Notes: generated from the letters alone by a model not told the origin. A stretch of DNA of 64,000 bases from Spongilla lacustris (GCA_949361645.1 OX442418.1:7753376-7817375), one strand, 5' to 3'. Shown: positions 24,349-35,215, numbered from the stretch's first letter. Translations and numbers: made by a program.

Positions 24349-25211
24349 AATTTTATTCTATTAAATAGAATAAAATGGGTTATTAAAACCATTTTATTCT
24401 ACAAAATGTGTAGTATGCAAGAGGAGGACGCTTTGGAAGGATTCGTTGACAACACTGATGATCCGTACGACCGATTTTTTGAAGAGCCAGATGATCAACA
24501 TGAGCAGCAGCTGAATGACGATTATGAAGAAGAGGATGCTCCAAACGGATGGCGATATGTAAGCCATACGGAGGTGCCATACAAAGTGCATCTCAATAAT
24601 GTAGATGACGAGCATTTGAAATCAGCACGGATTGTAGTTCCAACGATTGTCTCCAACCTTAAGAAAGCCGCATGTGTACGATCCCAGTGACATTAACATC
24701 AGTCGGCTCTCGCAGATATGGTTTAATCACCAGCTTCTTACACGAGTGAATGATGCTTTGCCCGGAGAGCAGATAAACATCAAGGAGCTTTTCCAATTTC
24801 TGAGGGTTTAACTGTTCCTCAATGTCTATAGATGCAGCCCAGCAAAGTTCTACCACCCAATGGCCCGAGAACTATATCCTGCAGCTGAGATGTCCATGCC
24901 TCATGCTCGCTACCAGGTGATTGATTCTAAGGGCCTTATCACAAAAGCAGACGGTGACAGATGCTGGATGTCGTAGTAGTGGAGTTGATACTTGGATGCG
25001 ACCAATGGCATTATATTGTGAAATTGTCTCCTTACATGCACAGGTTCGTGAAGCATGCCGGAAGCTGCTTTTCATTCCTGATGAGACAATACTGTGCATT
25101 GATGATCACCACGAGAGGAAGTCTAGCAACACTGACCTGCAAAGAGCTAGAGTGGATTTTTCCATATATGTAATCCTGAGAAAGCTCTTGGGCCTGTGAT
25201 GCACACTGTGG
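24349..25211 (+). pseudogene. piggyBac-like transposase remnant with CCCTAGAA terminus
   Basis: CCCTAGAAA at 24349 is identical to the start of classical piggyBac termini. Just inside, a frame from 24412 to 24687 encodes an acidic N-terminus typical of PGBD proteins (EEPDDQHEQQ, DDYEEEDAPN), followed after a frameshift by a frame with INIKELFQFLR and KFYHPMA, then, in further frames, LLFIPDETILCIDD and NPEKALGPVMHTVG up to 25211. FIPDET...ID fits the first catalytic Asp region of IS4/piggyBac-type nucleases. There are at least two frameshifts and one stop. The 440-bp repeat interrupts the frame at 25212. The family call is tentative. Confidence 0.45.
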
Positions 25212-25655
25212 GGGGTCGATTTAACGGTTACCATAAATGACATTCATAGTATTGATGACATTTCGCGGTAATTAAGTTATTTAATAACGTCATCCCTATT
25301 GTTTCGGGAAGGATAGCGCGCGTATGCAACGAAGGTGGACATAATGATTGTGTGCAAAGCAGGACAACAGCTAGACACCGCACGTGTAATATGTGATCAA
25401 TAAGCGAGTGCGTAAAGACGGGCAGTGCATTTTGTGCGAAATGGCTCCAGCACGCGCTCGTTTTAACGTGATAATTAGCGAGCGCACAAAATGTTGTTTT
25501 TGTTTGATTGTGCTTTCGGAAATAATGGGGCAATGGCCACTGCACATGTAGCATGTGATCGATAGCAGCCGTTTAAAACGACACGCTAAAGCTCCATTGT
25601 AAACGAACTATATAAAAACAATGGGTTGTATGCGATGGTCTCTTGATGCAGGGTT
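25212..25655 (-). repeat. 440-bp dispersed repeat R, copy A
   Basis: Reverse complement of 32756-33193 with about 90% similarity by eye. The outer limits shared by both copies are GGGGT(C/T)GATTTAACGG at one end and GATGCAGGGTT at the other. Terminal inverted repeats are not evident and there is no coding capacity. It is rich in CpG (GCGCGC, GAGCGCGC, GCGAGTGCG) unlike its surroundings. Confidence 0.8.
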
Positions 25656-25691
25656 AGTGCATATACCTTATATAAGCCAACATATTACTTT

Positions 25692-25795
25692 GCAGTGTAG
25701 ATGGATGTTGGAGTGATATTAAAGTGCTGTGTCCCCTAGCTGTGTACGTGGTCTCGGGTAGTATCGTTGCTAGTGTTGGCGATAAATCCTTCACA
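25692..25795 (+). repeat. 5' LTR remnant
   Basis: About 104 bp matching the last part of the 3' LTR (shared GTGATATTAAAGTGCTGTGT and CCTTCACA end). The first 180 bp or so are missing. A candidate primer-binding site starts just after the LTR at about 25798 (TGGTGGCAGCTCGGCGGG). Confidence 0.8.
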
Positions 25796-25859
25796 AGTGG
25801 TGGCAGCTCGGCGGGATAGTCGTCAGACAGAAGCTGAGAGGACCCTAACGTTGAATCGG

Positions 25860-27115
25860 ATGACCACACATTCTGGTCGAGCGTATACTAGCAGAACGAT
25901 CGAGAGACAGGCAGACACGGACATGGAGCAGGGGCTAGCTGGACTTACGGATCTCTTGAGGGCAATGCTTGAGGAGAGGAAGCAGAAAGAGGAAGAAGAA
26001 GCTGTGAGACAGGAGAAAGTGCGACGTGAGCGTGAAGAGGAAAAAAGGTGACAGAGGGATTTCGAGAGACAGGAGCGCGACAAGGAACTGTGTATGCAGA
26101 TGAAGTTTCTACTCAAACTAGTAGAAGCTAATAAGACGGAGTCTCCAGAGTCTACTACGACGGGTGAAAAAGAGCTCCATGTGGTAAAGCTCACTGATCG
26201 TGATGACATAGAGGCTTACTTCACGACTTTCGAAAGGTTGATGGTGGCTTATAGCGTTCCTCGGGCCAAGTGGATATTCAAGTTGGCGCCGCAGCTCACA
26301 GGGAAGGCACAGCAGGCGTATGCAGCGTTGACGTCGGAGGATGCTCTCAGCTACAATGCAGTAAAGGCAGCCATCCTCAGACGCTATGATATAACGGAGG
26401 AGACTTACCGTCAGCGTTTCAGGGCAGCGGTTCGGAGCAATGAGGAGTCGCATCGGGACCTGTCCATACGTCTGCGTGATCTAGCCAATAAATGGCTCAG
26501 AGGAGTGAACACTGTGGAGCTGGTAAATGAAGCCATAATCCAGGAGCAGTTGCTGAACACACTAACGCCTGCTGTTCGGGTCTGGGTAAAGGAACAGAAG
26601 CCAAAGACAGCTTTGGAAGCAGGGCAGCTTGCTGATGACTGCACAGAGGCAAGGAGGCAGTCTATTAAGGATGACCAAGTCATTAGTGTGCCAGCCCCAG
26701 GGACTAAGACGAGCAGTCAACCTAGCAAGGAGGATGGGGGACCTTCACACTCCAGGGACAAGTGACCTTTCAGGCCGGGACATTGGTGTGGAGACTACCT
26801 ATCCATTGTAACCTGCTACAAGTGTGGGAAACAGGGGCATGTGGCTTCAAGGTGCCCTGAGAAGGTAATGTACTGTGTCAATGGTTGTCACTGCAACTCT
26901 ACACATCAGAGAGTGGGACTGGTGGAAGGAAGAGAGGTGAACGATATTGTGCTGGACACTGGGTGCTCTAAGACCATTGCCCACCACAGCCTGGTACCTG
27001 AGAAGAAGCTGGTGACGGGGGAAGTGGTTACTATACAGTGTGCACATGGAGACAGTGTACTCTACCCTCTTGCAAATGTCGACCTAGTGATAGGTGTCTG
27101 TGCTCCTGGGAACTG
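25860..27115 (+). pseudogene. gag-protease frame with two in-frame stops
   Basis: One frame runs from ATG 25860 to TGA 27113-27115 with TGA codons at 26049-26051 and 26763-26765. It contains an N-terminal charged coiled-coil stretch (LEERKQKEEEEAVRQEK), a capsid-like region (IEAYFTTFERLM, KLAPQLTGKAQQAYAAL) of the SCAN-related metazoan gag type, a CCHC zinc knuckle (CYKCGKQGHVASRC, about 26817-26858), and an aspartic protease active site (VLDTGCS, about 26950). A frameshift follows the protease (continuation from 27094 with LLGTDMPEL). The two TGAs make it non-functional unless read through. Confidence 0.82.
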
Positions 27116-27531
27116 ACATGCCTGAGTTGGCTAAGTTTGTAGGAGGCAAGGCCCGTGGCGCCAGGCGACGAGGCAATGATGCTTGGATGGTAGTGGCACG
27201 AGCTGGGGCAAGGAAGCAAGAGGAGGAAGAGAAGACTCTCCTACAGAAGGAGAAAGACTCTCAAGTGAGGCTATCACTGGTGGAGACTGAAATGGCAGAG
27301 ACACCGCAGGGTTGCACCTTGGATGACGATTTGTTCAGTGGTGGTCGATCTAAGGTGAAGTTGACCAAAAGCCAGAAGAGGGCTCAGAAGCAGTTGCACC
27401 AACACAAGATGGGAACTGGTGCGCTGGACATCTCAGCTGTGGAACTAAAGATGCTGCAGAAGGAGGACCGCTCCTTGGCTAACTTGAAAGTTGGAGCTGG
27501 AGAGCTGCAGGAAACCCACTAATACAGTTCA

Positions 27532-28619
27532 GATGGACTTCTCTATAGGCAGTGGATACCCAGGGGGTGTAATGCAGAGTTGGCTGTGGATCAGCTGGTT
27601 CTTCCTACTCAGTGTCGGAAGGCTGTGCTCCAACTGGCACACAAGGTGGCAATTGCAGGACACTTATGCAAGCACAAGACGGCCAAGAGGATCCTCTCTA
27701 CAAGGACGTAGAGGATTTCTGCAGAAGTTGCCAGGTATGTCAGAAATTCTCAAAACAGAAAGTGGTCAAGGCTCCACTTATTCCACTACCTGTGGTGACA
27801 GAACCCTTCAGGCGCGTGGCGATGGACATAGTGGGCCCACTACCTAGGACCAAATTGGGTAACCGGTACATTCTCGTGATGTGTGATTATGCTACTCGGT
27901 ATCCTGAGGCTGTACCAGTCAAGGCCGTTGATGCGGAGCATATTGTGGAAGAGCTGGTTCGGATATTTGCTCGGGTTGGCACACCTGAAGAGATGCTGAC
28001 TGATCAGGGGAGTAATTTTACCTCACAGCTGCTGTCAGATATCTACCAGTTACTACATGTACACCCAATGCAGACATCTCCCTATCATCCCCAGACAGAT
28101 GGTCTTGTTGAGCGTTTCAACAAAACTCTGAAGGCAATGCTGAGGAAGGTTGCGGCTGAGGATGAACTGAACTGGGACAAGTGGTTGCTATGCCTGCTGT
28201 TTGCGTACCGAGAAGTCCCCCAAGACTCTACCAGGTTCTCACCTTTTGAACTTCTATACGGCCGGGCAGTTCGAGGACCTTTGGACATCCTCAAGGAGTC
28301 GTGGAAGGAACCCAAGAAGTGTAGTGACAACGTGGTGTCTTATGTGTTGGCTGTACAGCAGAAATTGGCAAGCATGTCTGGTACAATCGGAATGCACACC
28401 AGAGGGGAATTCAAGCCTGGAGACCTTGTGCTGGTGCTACTCCCTACTTCAGCGGGGTCTCTGACTGCACAATGGCAGGGGCCGTATCCAGTGCTTCAAA
28501 GGATCGGCAGTGTGAACTACTTGGTAGATATGCATGATACCAGGAAGCGTGAGCGGACCTTCCATGTCAACATGCTAAAGAAGTGGAACACCCCCGACGT
28601 ATGGGAACTACTGGGCTGA
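27532..28619 (+). pseudogene. retrotransposon integrase
   Basis: The pre-integrase signature DGLLYRQW is followed by an HHCC zinc-binding region (HKVAIAGHLCKHKT in one frame, CRSCQVCQKF in the next, so a frameshift lies near 27700). The DDE core is intact in the second frame: Asp in VAMDIVGPLP (about 27825), Asp in LTDQGSNF and Glu in LVERFNKTLK (about 28110). A C-terminal SH3-like segment (FKPGDLVLV, WQGPYPV) ends at 28619. Confidence 0.85.
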
Positions 28620-29127
28620 GACGGACCTTACTAAGAAGACTTCACCTAACCAGGTGGTGTGGAACGAAAGGTGTGAGGCATCGTTCCAGAGACTTAAGGA
28701 TCTACTGTGCAGTGCCCCTGTTCTGCAGAGCCCAGACTTTGAGAGGGACTTTGTGCTGCAAACGGATGCCTCAGATGTTGGAGTTGGAGCATTGTTGAGC
28801 CAGGTGGATGACACGGGAGCAGACCACCCAGTGGCGTACTTCAGCCGGAAGCTACTTCTGAGGGAGCAGAAGTATTCCACCATTGAAAAAGAATGTCTTG
28901 CCATCAAGTTGGCTACTCAAGCATTCAGAGTGTACCTCCTCCTTGGCAAACTGTTTATTGTTCAGACTGATCATCGTGCTTTGGAGTGGCTGGACCGTCT
29001 GAAGGAAAATAATGCCAAGTTGTCCAGGTGGAGCATCGCACTGCAGCCGTTTAAGTTTCAAGTCCGCCATCGACCAGGAAAGGACAACAGCAATGCTGAC
29101 TCCCTTTCTCGTTTCCAGACAAAATGA
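28615..29127 (+). pseudogene. RT connection and RNase H of the Gmr1-like element
   Basis: The frame contains the RT-connection signature (FQRLKDLL, then LQTDASDVGVGALLSQ), the gypsy-type YFSRKL, YSTIEKECLAI and TDHRALEWL segments and the tail GKDNSNADSLSR. TDAS, KE and the second TDH acid positions of RNase H are present. The RT fingers/palm that should precede it are absent, with a deletion junction at or near 28615, overlapping the last codons of the integrase. Confidence 0.85.
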
Positions 29128-29151
29128 CTTTTGTCGAGAAGGAGGGAGGAG

Positions 29152-29436
29152 TGTGGCAGACTGACTAATTATCACCTACTTTGTGTGTGTTTACGTACGT
29201 ATAGGGGAATTCCCCTGTATGGACTCTATTGTGCGCAGGCCTACGACGCCCTGCCGGGTGCCTGGCCTCTGCGCTGGGGAGGTGCTTTGTGTGTATGACA
29301 ATTTCTTTTGTATATGGCTCTTCACTGTGTTGTGCTGTGTAGATGTATGCTGGAGTGATATTAAAGTGCTGTGTCCCCTAGCTGTGTACGTGGTCTTGGG
29401 TAGTATCGTCGCTAGCGTTGGCGTTAATCCTTCACA
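29152..29436 (+). repeat. 3' LTR, 285 bp
   Basis: Starts TGTGGCAGACTG directly after a purine-only tract (29136-29151) and ends CCTTCACA, giving the TG...CA ends of LTRs. Its last 100 bp match the 5' remnant with about seven differences, so the copy is not recent. Confidence 0.85.
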
Positions 29437-29460
29437 CACACTCTGTCTTGTGTCATTACA

Positions 29461-29802
29461 GGGGCATTTCTAGGAGGAGACATACAACAAGTGGGGCAGT
29501 CAGTGAATTCGTGCACTTTGACTCTGCTGAAGTCTCTTGTTGGCAGGGATATTGTTGCCGAAGATAGTGACATAAAGCTAAAGAACAGAATCGATGTGGA
29601 TCGAGCATACAGCAGGAATGGCACATATGAGATGGCTGGTCACGTTGGAATGGAGAAGACATCCACCCAGATTTGTATGAATACTAATCCCATCACTGAT
29701 GAAAAAGCAAAGTTCAAGCCAGCCCCCAACCAAGCAGTGATATCACCCACTGGGTCTATGCATGATTACTCACTGGTGTCGGAAAATGCTTGGAAATCCT
29801 GA
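29461..29802 (+). other. open frame of unknown origin after the LTR
   Basis: An acceptor-like pyrimidine tract ends in CAG at 29459-29461 and is followed by an open frame to 29802 (for example GDIQQVGQSV, TLLKSLVGRD). No domain was recognised. It may be an exon piece of the host sequence or of the enclosing DNA transposon. Confidence 0.25.
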
Positions 29803-30410
29803 TTTGGGTTCTGCGTACTCTCAACTTAAGCATGTCCTCTGTTCCTATACAAGCCACCATTGGCAAATGCAGGTGTGTAGACACAACTGAGACATCACTA
29901 TTCACACTGCCTAGTACTAATGCCAGAGAAGCGATGGAGGATACCTTCCTGCCGCAATGACTATCTGTATCAGATTCTTTTGCAAGCCAATCTTCTTCAC
30001 CCACAGTGCATCCTAAACCTAAATGGATTCGTCATCCACTCAGTTTGGTGTGTGCACTGAACCTTCGCACAACAGCAGGGTACCTCAAGTGTAATGCTGT
30101 TACTGATTCTTCTATGTACTGTATGATTATTACTCCTGGCAATGCCGATCAGCTATATATGTATGTAATTTCATGTCAGTGAAGAAGCAGCACGTTGAAT
30201 GATACTCGCGTTTTGCCGTAAATCTATTCTATTACGTAGAATAAAGCTATAAATTTTACCATTTAAGTATGCCCATAATTGCAATGCCATAGCTCTGCTA
30301 CAGCTCGCACTCTTAACATTTGCGTCTAGGATTCTATCTGTAGTATGATGCTGCATGCAGTACTTGTGTATTAGATATCTCAAAGAACCTAGTTTTTCAA
30401 GATATTTGAC

Positions 30411-30446
30411 GTTTAAAATTTTTATTCTATTTGTGGGTTTCTAGGG
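30411..30446 (-). repeat. candidate right terminus of a piggyBac-like element
   Basis: The reverse complement of this segment begins CCCTAGAAA and contains ATAGAATAAAA, both also found at the left terminus (24349 onwards). If it is the partner, the original element spanned 24349-30446 with later insertions. The expected TTAA duplication is not present at either end (CTAT and CTAC instead), which weakens the case. Confidence 0.35.
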
Positions 30447-30831
30447 CTACCTGAAGCCTAATTCTTAAGAGAAAGAAAGAAAACAAGAGGCACATTTTTA
30501 CACCTCCATGTCACTTGATGGAGGAAGACTGAACACTTGCCCATCTGGCAAACAAGTGGGAGAGATAACATGCAGCTATATTGAGCATCACTTGCCTTTG
30601 GGTATCTAGCATGGGCTTGAGAGACTGTGCCTCTGAGCTATCCTCAGTGGCAAAGCTTGGTTGAGGTTCAGAATTGCTCTATTTTGCTATGCAAGTACCG
30701 GTATAAGAAACTGTCCAAATTATGTGCATGTTCACTCTTCAATTCCTGCCATTATACAAGCCTTTGTGGAGCAGACCTGTCCAGAATTTTAGCAGCAGCC
30801 TGCCCGCTTGCATACTGCCCTTTGCCTTTAT

Positions 30832-30953
30832 ATGAAGTTTAATGTGAGTTAAACGATGTTAATGTTACGAGACGGTGCCTTCCGCTTGTTGCGTCTATAT
30901 CAGGATATGCGCATGCGCACAGCCAGATCATTCTGGCATCGTGGTGAGTGCGA
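30832..30953 (+). repeat. A1 repeat of Ngaro-like element
   Basis: 122 bp, starting ATGAAGTTTAATGTGAGTTA and ending GTGGTGAGTGCGA. Matches 35220-35341 with about seven differences. Confidence 0.88.
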
Positions 30954-31158
30954 ACATACATGGATCCAGATATATCGCAGTTCCCCTTCTCCCGGGAGCA
31001 GAGAGACTGGCTAAACTTGTTCCTTGCCCCATCCCGTGCGTCTCCGCAGGTTCCCGAGGCCCTTCCCAGTACCTCGGCAGTGAGCAGTAAGTTCGTTCAT
31101 AACTTTCCCCCTTTAGGCTTATCTCCGCGACGGGCTACCATGCCTGTAGTCTTGCCCG

Positions 31159-31303
31159 AGTTCGTTGGCCAGCGGCCCCTCCGTTCGAGTTAGTCGGCCG
31201 GCGGCCCTCTGTTCGTCCAGTTAGGCGGCCAGCGACCCCTCAGCTCGTCGAGTGAGTCGGCCAGCGGCCCTCCGTTCGTTGAATCAGTAGGCCAGCGGCC
31301 CTA
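31159..31303 (+). repeat. GC-rich tandem repeat in the gag leader
   Basis: About four units of 36-40 bp, each containing GGCCAGCGGCCCT or a one-base variant next to a GTTCGT/GTCGAGT segment. In one frame the units read VGQRPL-like. They may be an expansion within the leader or a repeat-coding gag N-terminus. Confidence 0.7.
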
Positions 31304-31559
31304 TTCATCCGACACTACTTGGCTGTGACGTCAGCCAGCGGCTCTCATCAATACTACGGGCGCCCGTTGGGACATATGTTTCACCGGGCATGGGCTGTGC
31401 GTATGTATTGTAGCATGGCATTTGATGTGTGTATGGCTGATTGTCGCGCGTATCGCGTGCTACGTTGGTTGCGTTATGTATGCGGCCCGTGGCCACTGGC
31501 CTCATGCTCCACTCCGTTGGTACCTCCATTCAGGTGCTCCCACGCTCGGCGCCGATGTC

Positions 31560-32301
31560 CAGGTACCTGGCCATTCGATCCCGCTGTTTGCAGCGGAGGC
31601 AGTCGCTGAGACGGTTGTACTGCCAGTGGCCTCGCTAGTCGTGGCGAGCCCTGCCCCATCGTACAACCCTGCAATTAAACTGCTGGCTAAATTAACGGCT
31701 AAAATAGAGAGCCTTCAGTTTATTGAGATGGCCGAATTTAATGATTTGGTGTGTGTGCTTCGCTCTGATGGCAGCCGTACTGGCCAGGAAGTTCCCAGAT
31801 CGGGCCCCCGATCTCTTCGCCTATATGCGCAGGGTCATGCGGGCTGCCCGGAACATCGAGGGTGCCGGCTGGGTGCTCTATGACCGCATTTAACGCCGTC
31901 AGGCCCTTGCCACGCCAGGGCTGCAGCTGAACTGGGTGGTAGAGGACACCACTTTGTACAATGAGGTGTTCGTAGGTCACGCCCGCATCATCCCAAGGTG
32001 CACTCATTGTCTTAGTGAGCATCACACTCTAGCCAACTGCCCAGACGCTACTTGCCCCCCGTGTTGGCAGTACCACGTTGCACTGGCTACAGCCCCCGTG
32101 GCGCCGATGCGCAGCCTACCTGCAGGGTCTCCTCAGCCTTCTGGCCACCACCCCGAGGTCTGCAAAAAATTCAATGAGAACAGATGTTTCATGCGACGGT
32201 GCAAATACACCCATGCATGCCTCGTGTGTGAGCAGCCCCACCCAGCAGCTCTGTGCCCCCGTCTGGCTCGGTCCGGCAAGGACGACGAGCGCAACCGCTG
32301 A
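31560..32301 (+). pseudogene. YR-retroelement gag with zinc-finger C-terminus
   Basis: Frame pieces: AIKLLAKLTAKIESLQFIEM (about 31670-31730), then FPDRAPDLFAYM in another frame (about 31790), a stop at about 31890, and NWVVEDTTLYNEVF in the frame that ends at 32301. The C-terminus has CTHCLSEHHTLANC and CKKFNENRCFMRRCKYTHAC followed by CEQPHPAALC, i.e. the cysteine/histidine clusters typical of DIRS/Ngaro gag. At least one frameshift and one stop are present. Confidence 0.72.
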
Positions 32302-32639
32302 GAAAGTGACAGGCCAAAGCTGATCAAACAGTAATGATGTGCATGAACTGTCCATACAATTTCGCTGCTGTGCATGTGTTATAGCGTATATGCACAAACA
32401 ATTAATTCAACTCTCCGCCCCAGGGCACATAATCAAGGGTGCATGTGGTCTAGATGGCTTGTGCATGCACTCACTCGCGCTCCTTGCCTATCTACGCAGG
32501 CGTGATCCCTGGCCCGGCGGCCCAACAGTACTGTTACATGGTGGAGCTGCTGAAACTCGATTCTATGGTCCCAGCTACACTGCTGGTGCTACCCCCTGAG
32601 CTGACTGAGGTGTCGTCACCGCATTCTGTTCCTTATCAT

Positions 32640-32760
32640 ATCTCTCCATCGACACCGTGGCCTCGGCCGTGAGTATGCTCGGCCCGGGGTCGTTGTTAGC
32701 AAAAGTCGATATTGAGTCTGCTTATAGGCTCGTTCCTGTCCACCCTCAGGACCGAACCCT
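32640..32760 (+). pseudogene. Ngaro-like RT, N-terminal piece
   Basis: SLLAKVDIESAYRLVPVHPQ (about 32694-32750) is RT motif A of DIRS-type elements, with the catalytic Asp in VDIESAYR. The frame breaks at 32756, where repeat R begins. Confidence 0.78.
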
Positions 32761-33193
32761 GCATCGAGAGACCAACGCATACAACCCATTGTTTTATATA
32801 GTTCGTTTACAATGGAGCTTTCGCGTGTCGTTTTAAATGGCTGCTATCGATCACATGCTACATGTGCGGCGGCCATTGCCCCATTATTTCCAAAAGCACA
32901 ATCAAACAAAATCAACACTTTGTGCGCTCGCTAATTATCACGATAAAACGAGCGCGCGAGCCATTTCGCACAAAATACACTGCCCGTCTTTACGCACTCG
33001 CTATTGATCACATATTCCACGTGCGGTGTCTAGCTGTTGTCCCGCTTTGCACACGATCATTATGTCCACTTTCGTTGCATACGCGCGCTATCCTTCCCGG
33101 AACAATAGGGATGACGTTTTTACAATAACTTAATTACCGCGAAACGTCATCAATACTATGAATGTCATTTATGGTAACCGTTAAATCAACCCC
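32756..33193 (+). repeat. 440-bp dispersed repeat R, copy B
   Basis: Inverted relative to copy A (25212-25655). It sits inside the RT gene; the RT sequence that should encode the YxDD region is missing, so the insertion came with, or was followed by, a deletion of RT sequence. Confidence 0.8.
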
Positions 33194-34084
33194 TGGGTCC
33201 CTCCAGTGTACCTGCGAAGAGCTGGGCGTGCCCCTTGCCATGGACAAGTGCGCGGGCCCAGCGACTTGCAACGACTTCCTTGGCATCGAAGTCGATTCCG
33301 TGGCTGGCACACTACGTCTACCAGCGGATAAGTTGCAGTGCCTGCTGGCCACCCTGGACAGCTGGGGAGATCGGAAAGTCTGCAGACTCAGTGAATTACA
33401 ATCCCTGGTAGGTCTCCTTAACCACGCCTGCAACGTGGTGAGACCAGGACGTTCATTCCTGAGGCAAATGATTGACCTTCTCTCGTGCCGGGGTGGAGCA
33501 TCTCACCACATCAGGCTGAACAGGCTGTTCAGATCGGACCTCGCATGGTGGTGCCTGTTCGTGTCGTCGTGGAACTACGTTGGCTTGATTCCCACTACCG
33601 CGCTTGCTTCTGGCCCCCGGATCAACATGAATGCGTCGAGTTCATGGGGTTGCGGTGCATGGTCTGGCCTAAGCTGCTTTCAGGTGGAGTGGGACTCCAG
33701 CGCCTCGGTGCTGCCCATTGCAGTTAAGGTGCTCATTCCGGTGATCCTGGCGGCCGGGCTATGGGGCCCCGACTGGGCTGGGCACGTTGTTACGTGTCAC
33801 TGCGACAACACTGTCGCGGTGGCTGCCGTCCAGTTCCGCTCGTCATGCCAGCAGCACGTGATGCATCTGTTGCGCTGTCTCTTTTTCATCGAGGCCCGGT
33901 TTGACTTTCAGCTACGCTGCGTGCACATCCCGGGTGCAAGGATTGACCGGGCCGATGATCTATCCCAGAATAACCTCGTTTCCTTTCTCGCGAAGGTCCC
34001 CGATGCCAACGCGCACCCGTCGACGGTCTCGCCTGCACTGTTGGAGCTGTTGCTGGAACAGGACCTGGACTTCCTCTCGCCTTG
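33194..34084 (+). pseudogene. Ngaro-like RT C-terminus and RNase H
   Basis: An uninterrupted frame starts with the RT segment CEELGVPLAMDKC and FLGIEVDSVAG, continues through the thumb (ELQSLVGLLNHACNVVRPGR) and then an RNase H-like domain: NMNASSSWGCGAW (the usual TDAS is NMNAS, so the first catalytic Asp looks replaced), CHCDNTVAVAAV and HIPGARIDRADDLSQN. Stop at 34082-34084, four bases before the recombinase start. Confidence 0.82.
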
Positions 34085-35215
34085 ATGGAGCAAGCTGTTA
34101 GCAGATATTTTCAAGCGGGATTAGCGGTCTCAATGCGCCGTACGTACAACTCTGGAGCACATCGGTTTCTCAAGTTCTGCGATGCGCATTCTGTATCATG
34201 CCCTTTTCCTGCTAATGAAAAGCTATTATGCTGCTTTGTGGCGTCGCTAGCTGACGAGTCGCTGAGCTGGGCTACCATTAAGACGTACCTGTCGGCCGTC
34301 CGCAATATGCAGATTTCACTAGGGCTGCCGACCTGCACGACGCCGCATCAATGCCAATGCTTAAGCAGGTCCAAGCGGGTATCCAAAGGCTTCAAGCACG
34401 CGAGGGCGTGGTTAAGAAGCGGGTGCGCCTTCCACTGACAACCGCGATCTTAGCTAAGCTTCGCCTGCACTGGGACAAACTAGCTGGGCCGGAAAAATAC
34501 ATGCTATGGGCTGTGGCTTTATTATGCTTTTTCGGTTTTTTTTAGACTGGGCGAGCTCCTTCCTGGCCTCCAAGGCGGGGAGTCTCGGCTACTGTGGGGC
34601 GACGTAGCTGTCGATAGCGCATCAGCTCCTTTAATTATTCGGGTGTTTCTACGGTTTTCCAAGTGCGATCAGATCGGTAAGGGCGCGAATGTATTCGTTG
34701 GTCGAACTCGCGAGGAACTCTGTCCAGTATCGGCAGCCCTGGCCTACATGGCGATCAGGGGAGCTTCTCCTGGTCCATTCTTCTGCAATGTGCAGGGGAC
34801 GCCGCTCCTGAAGGTTCGCTTCGTGACCGAGCTTAAAAAGGCTTTGACTGCGATAGGAGTGGATCAATCTCAGTATGCAGGGCATAGCTTCAGAATTGGT
34901 GCGGCCATGGCGGGCCTTGAGGAGGCCACTATTCGTACCCTCGGTAGGTGGAAAAGCGATGCTTTCATGCTATACATCCGTATGCCAAGCTCGCGCTTGG
35001 CCGATCTCACCAGCACCATTTCAGGCTCATCTTTGGGGGTGTGTGGCGGAACTCATGTTCCTTCTTTGGGAGGGGGCGTTTCCCAGTACACGCCTTCACA
35101 CCCCTCCGCCCCTTCACGAGGGGCGGGCTTCCCTGACATTCCCCAAACTGTGTTTAGTGCTGCTATGCTCGCGATATTCAGTGCTCGATCTGATTGCGTC
35201 CCCGCGAGTAAGTAA
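34082..35215 (+). pseudogene. tyrosine recombinase of the Ngaro-like element
   Basis: ATG 34085 overlaps the end of the RNase H frame. The N-terminal core-binding part (SMRRTYNSGAHRFLKFC, WATIKTYLSAVRNMQISLGL) runs to about 34340, then a frameshift leads to KKRVRLPLT and ALLCFFGFF (34351-34545), and a second shift leads to the catalytic part from 34548 to 35215. The catalytic part has GHSFRIGAA (H-x-x-R), LGRWKSDAF and the tyrosine of YIRM; the first Arg is in the frame following GFF (RLGEL). The stop lies inside repeat B1. Confidence 0.85.

Larger units (their letters stand above)
25692..29436 (+). mobile_element. defective Ty3/gypsy-type LTR retrotransposon with integrase before RNase H (Gmr1-like)
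   Basis: Order seen: truncated 5' LTR (25692-25795), gag and protease (25860-27115), linker, integrase (27532-28619), RNase H (28615-29127), polypurine tract (29136-29151), 3' LTR (29152-29436). Integrase before RNase H is the reverse of ordinary Ty3/gypsy and matches the Gmr1 group, which has a copia-like pol order. The RT palm (YxDD box) is absent: the integrase end runs directly into the RT-connection/RNase H segment. In-frame TGA codons and frameshifts also interrupt gag, protease and integrase. The element is dead. Confidence 0.8.

Noticed and set aside
26049..26765. In-frame TGA codons of gag considered as programmed readthrough or recoded codons
   Set aside because: Two TGAs, plus frameshifts and an RT deletion elsewhere, fit simple decay; host genes here use TGA as stop.
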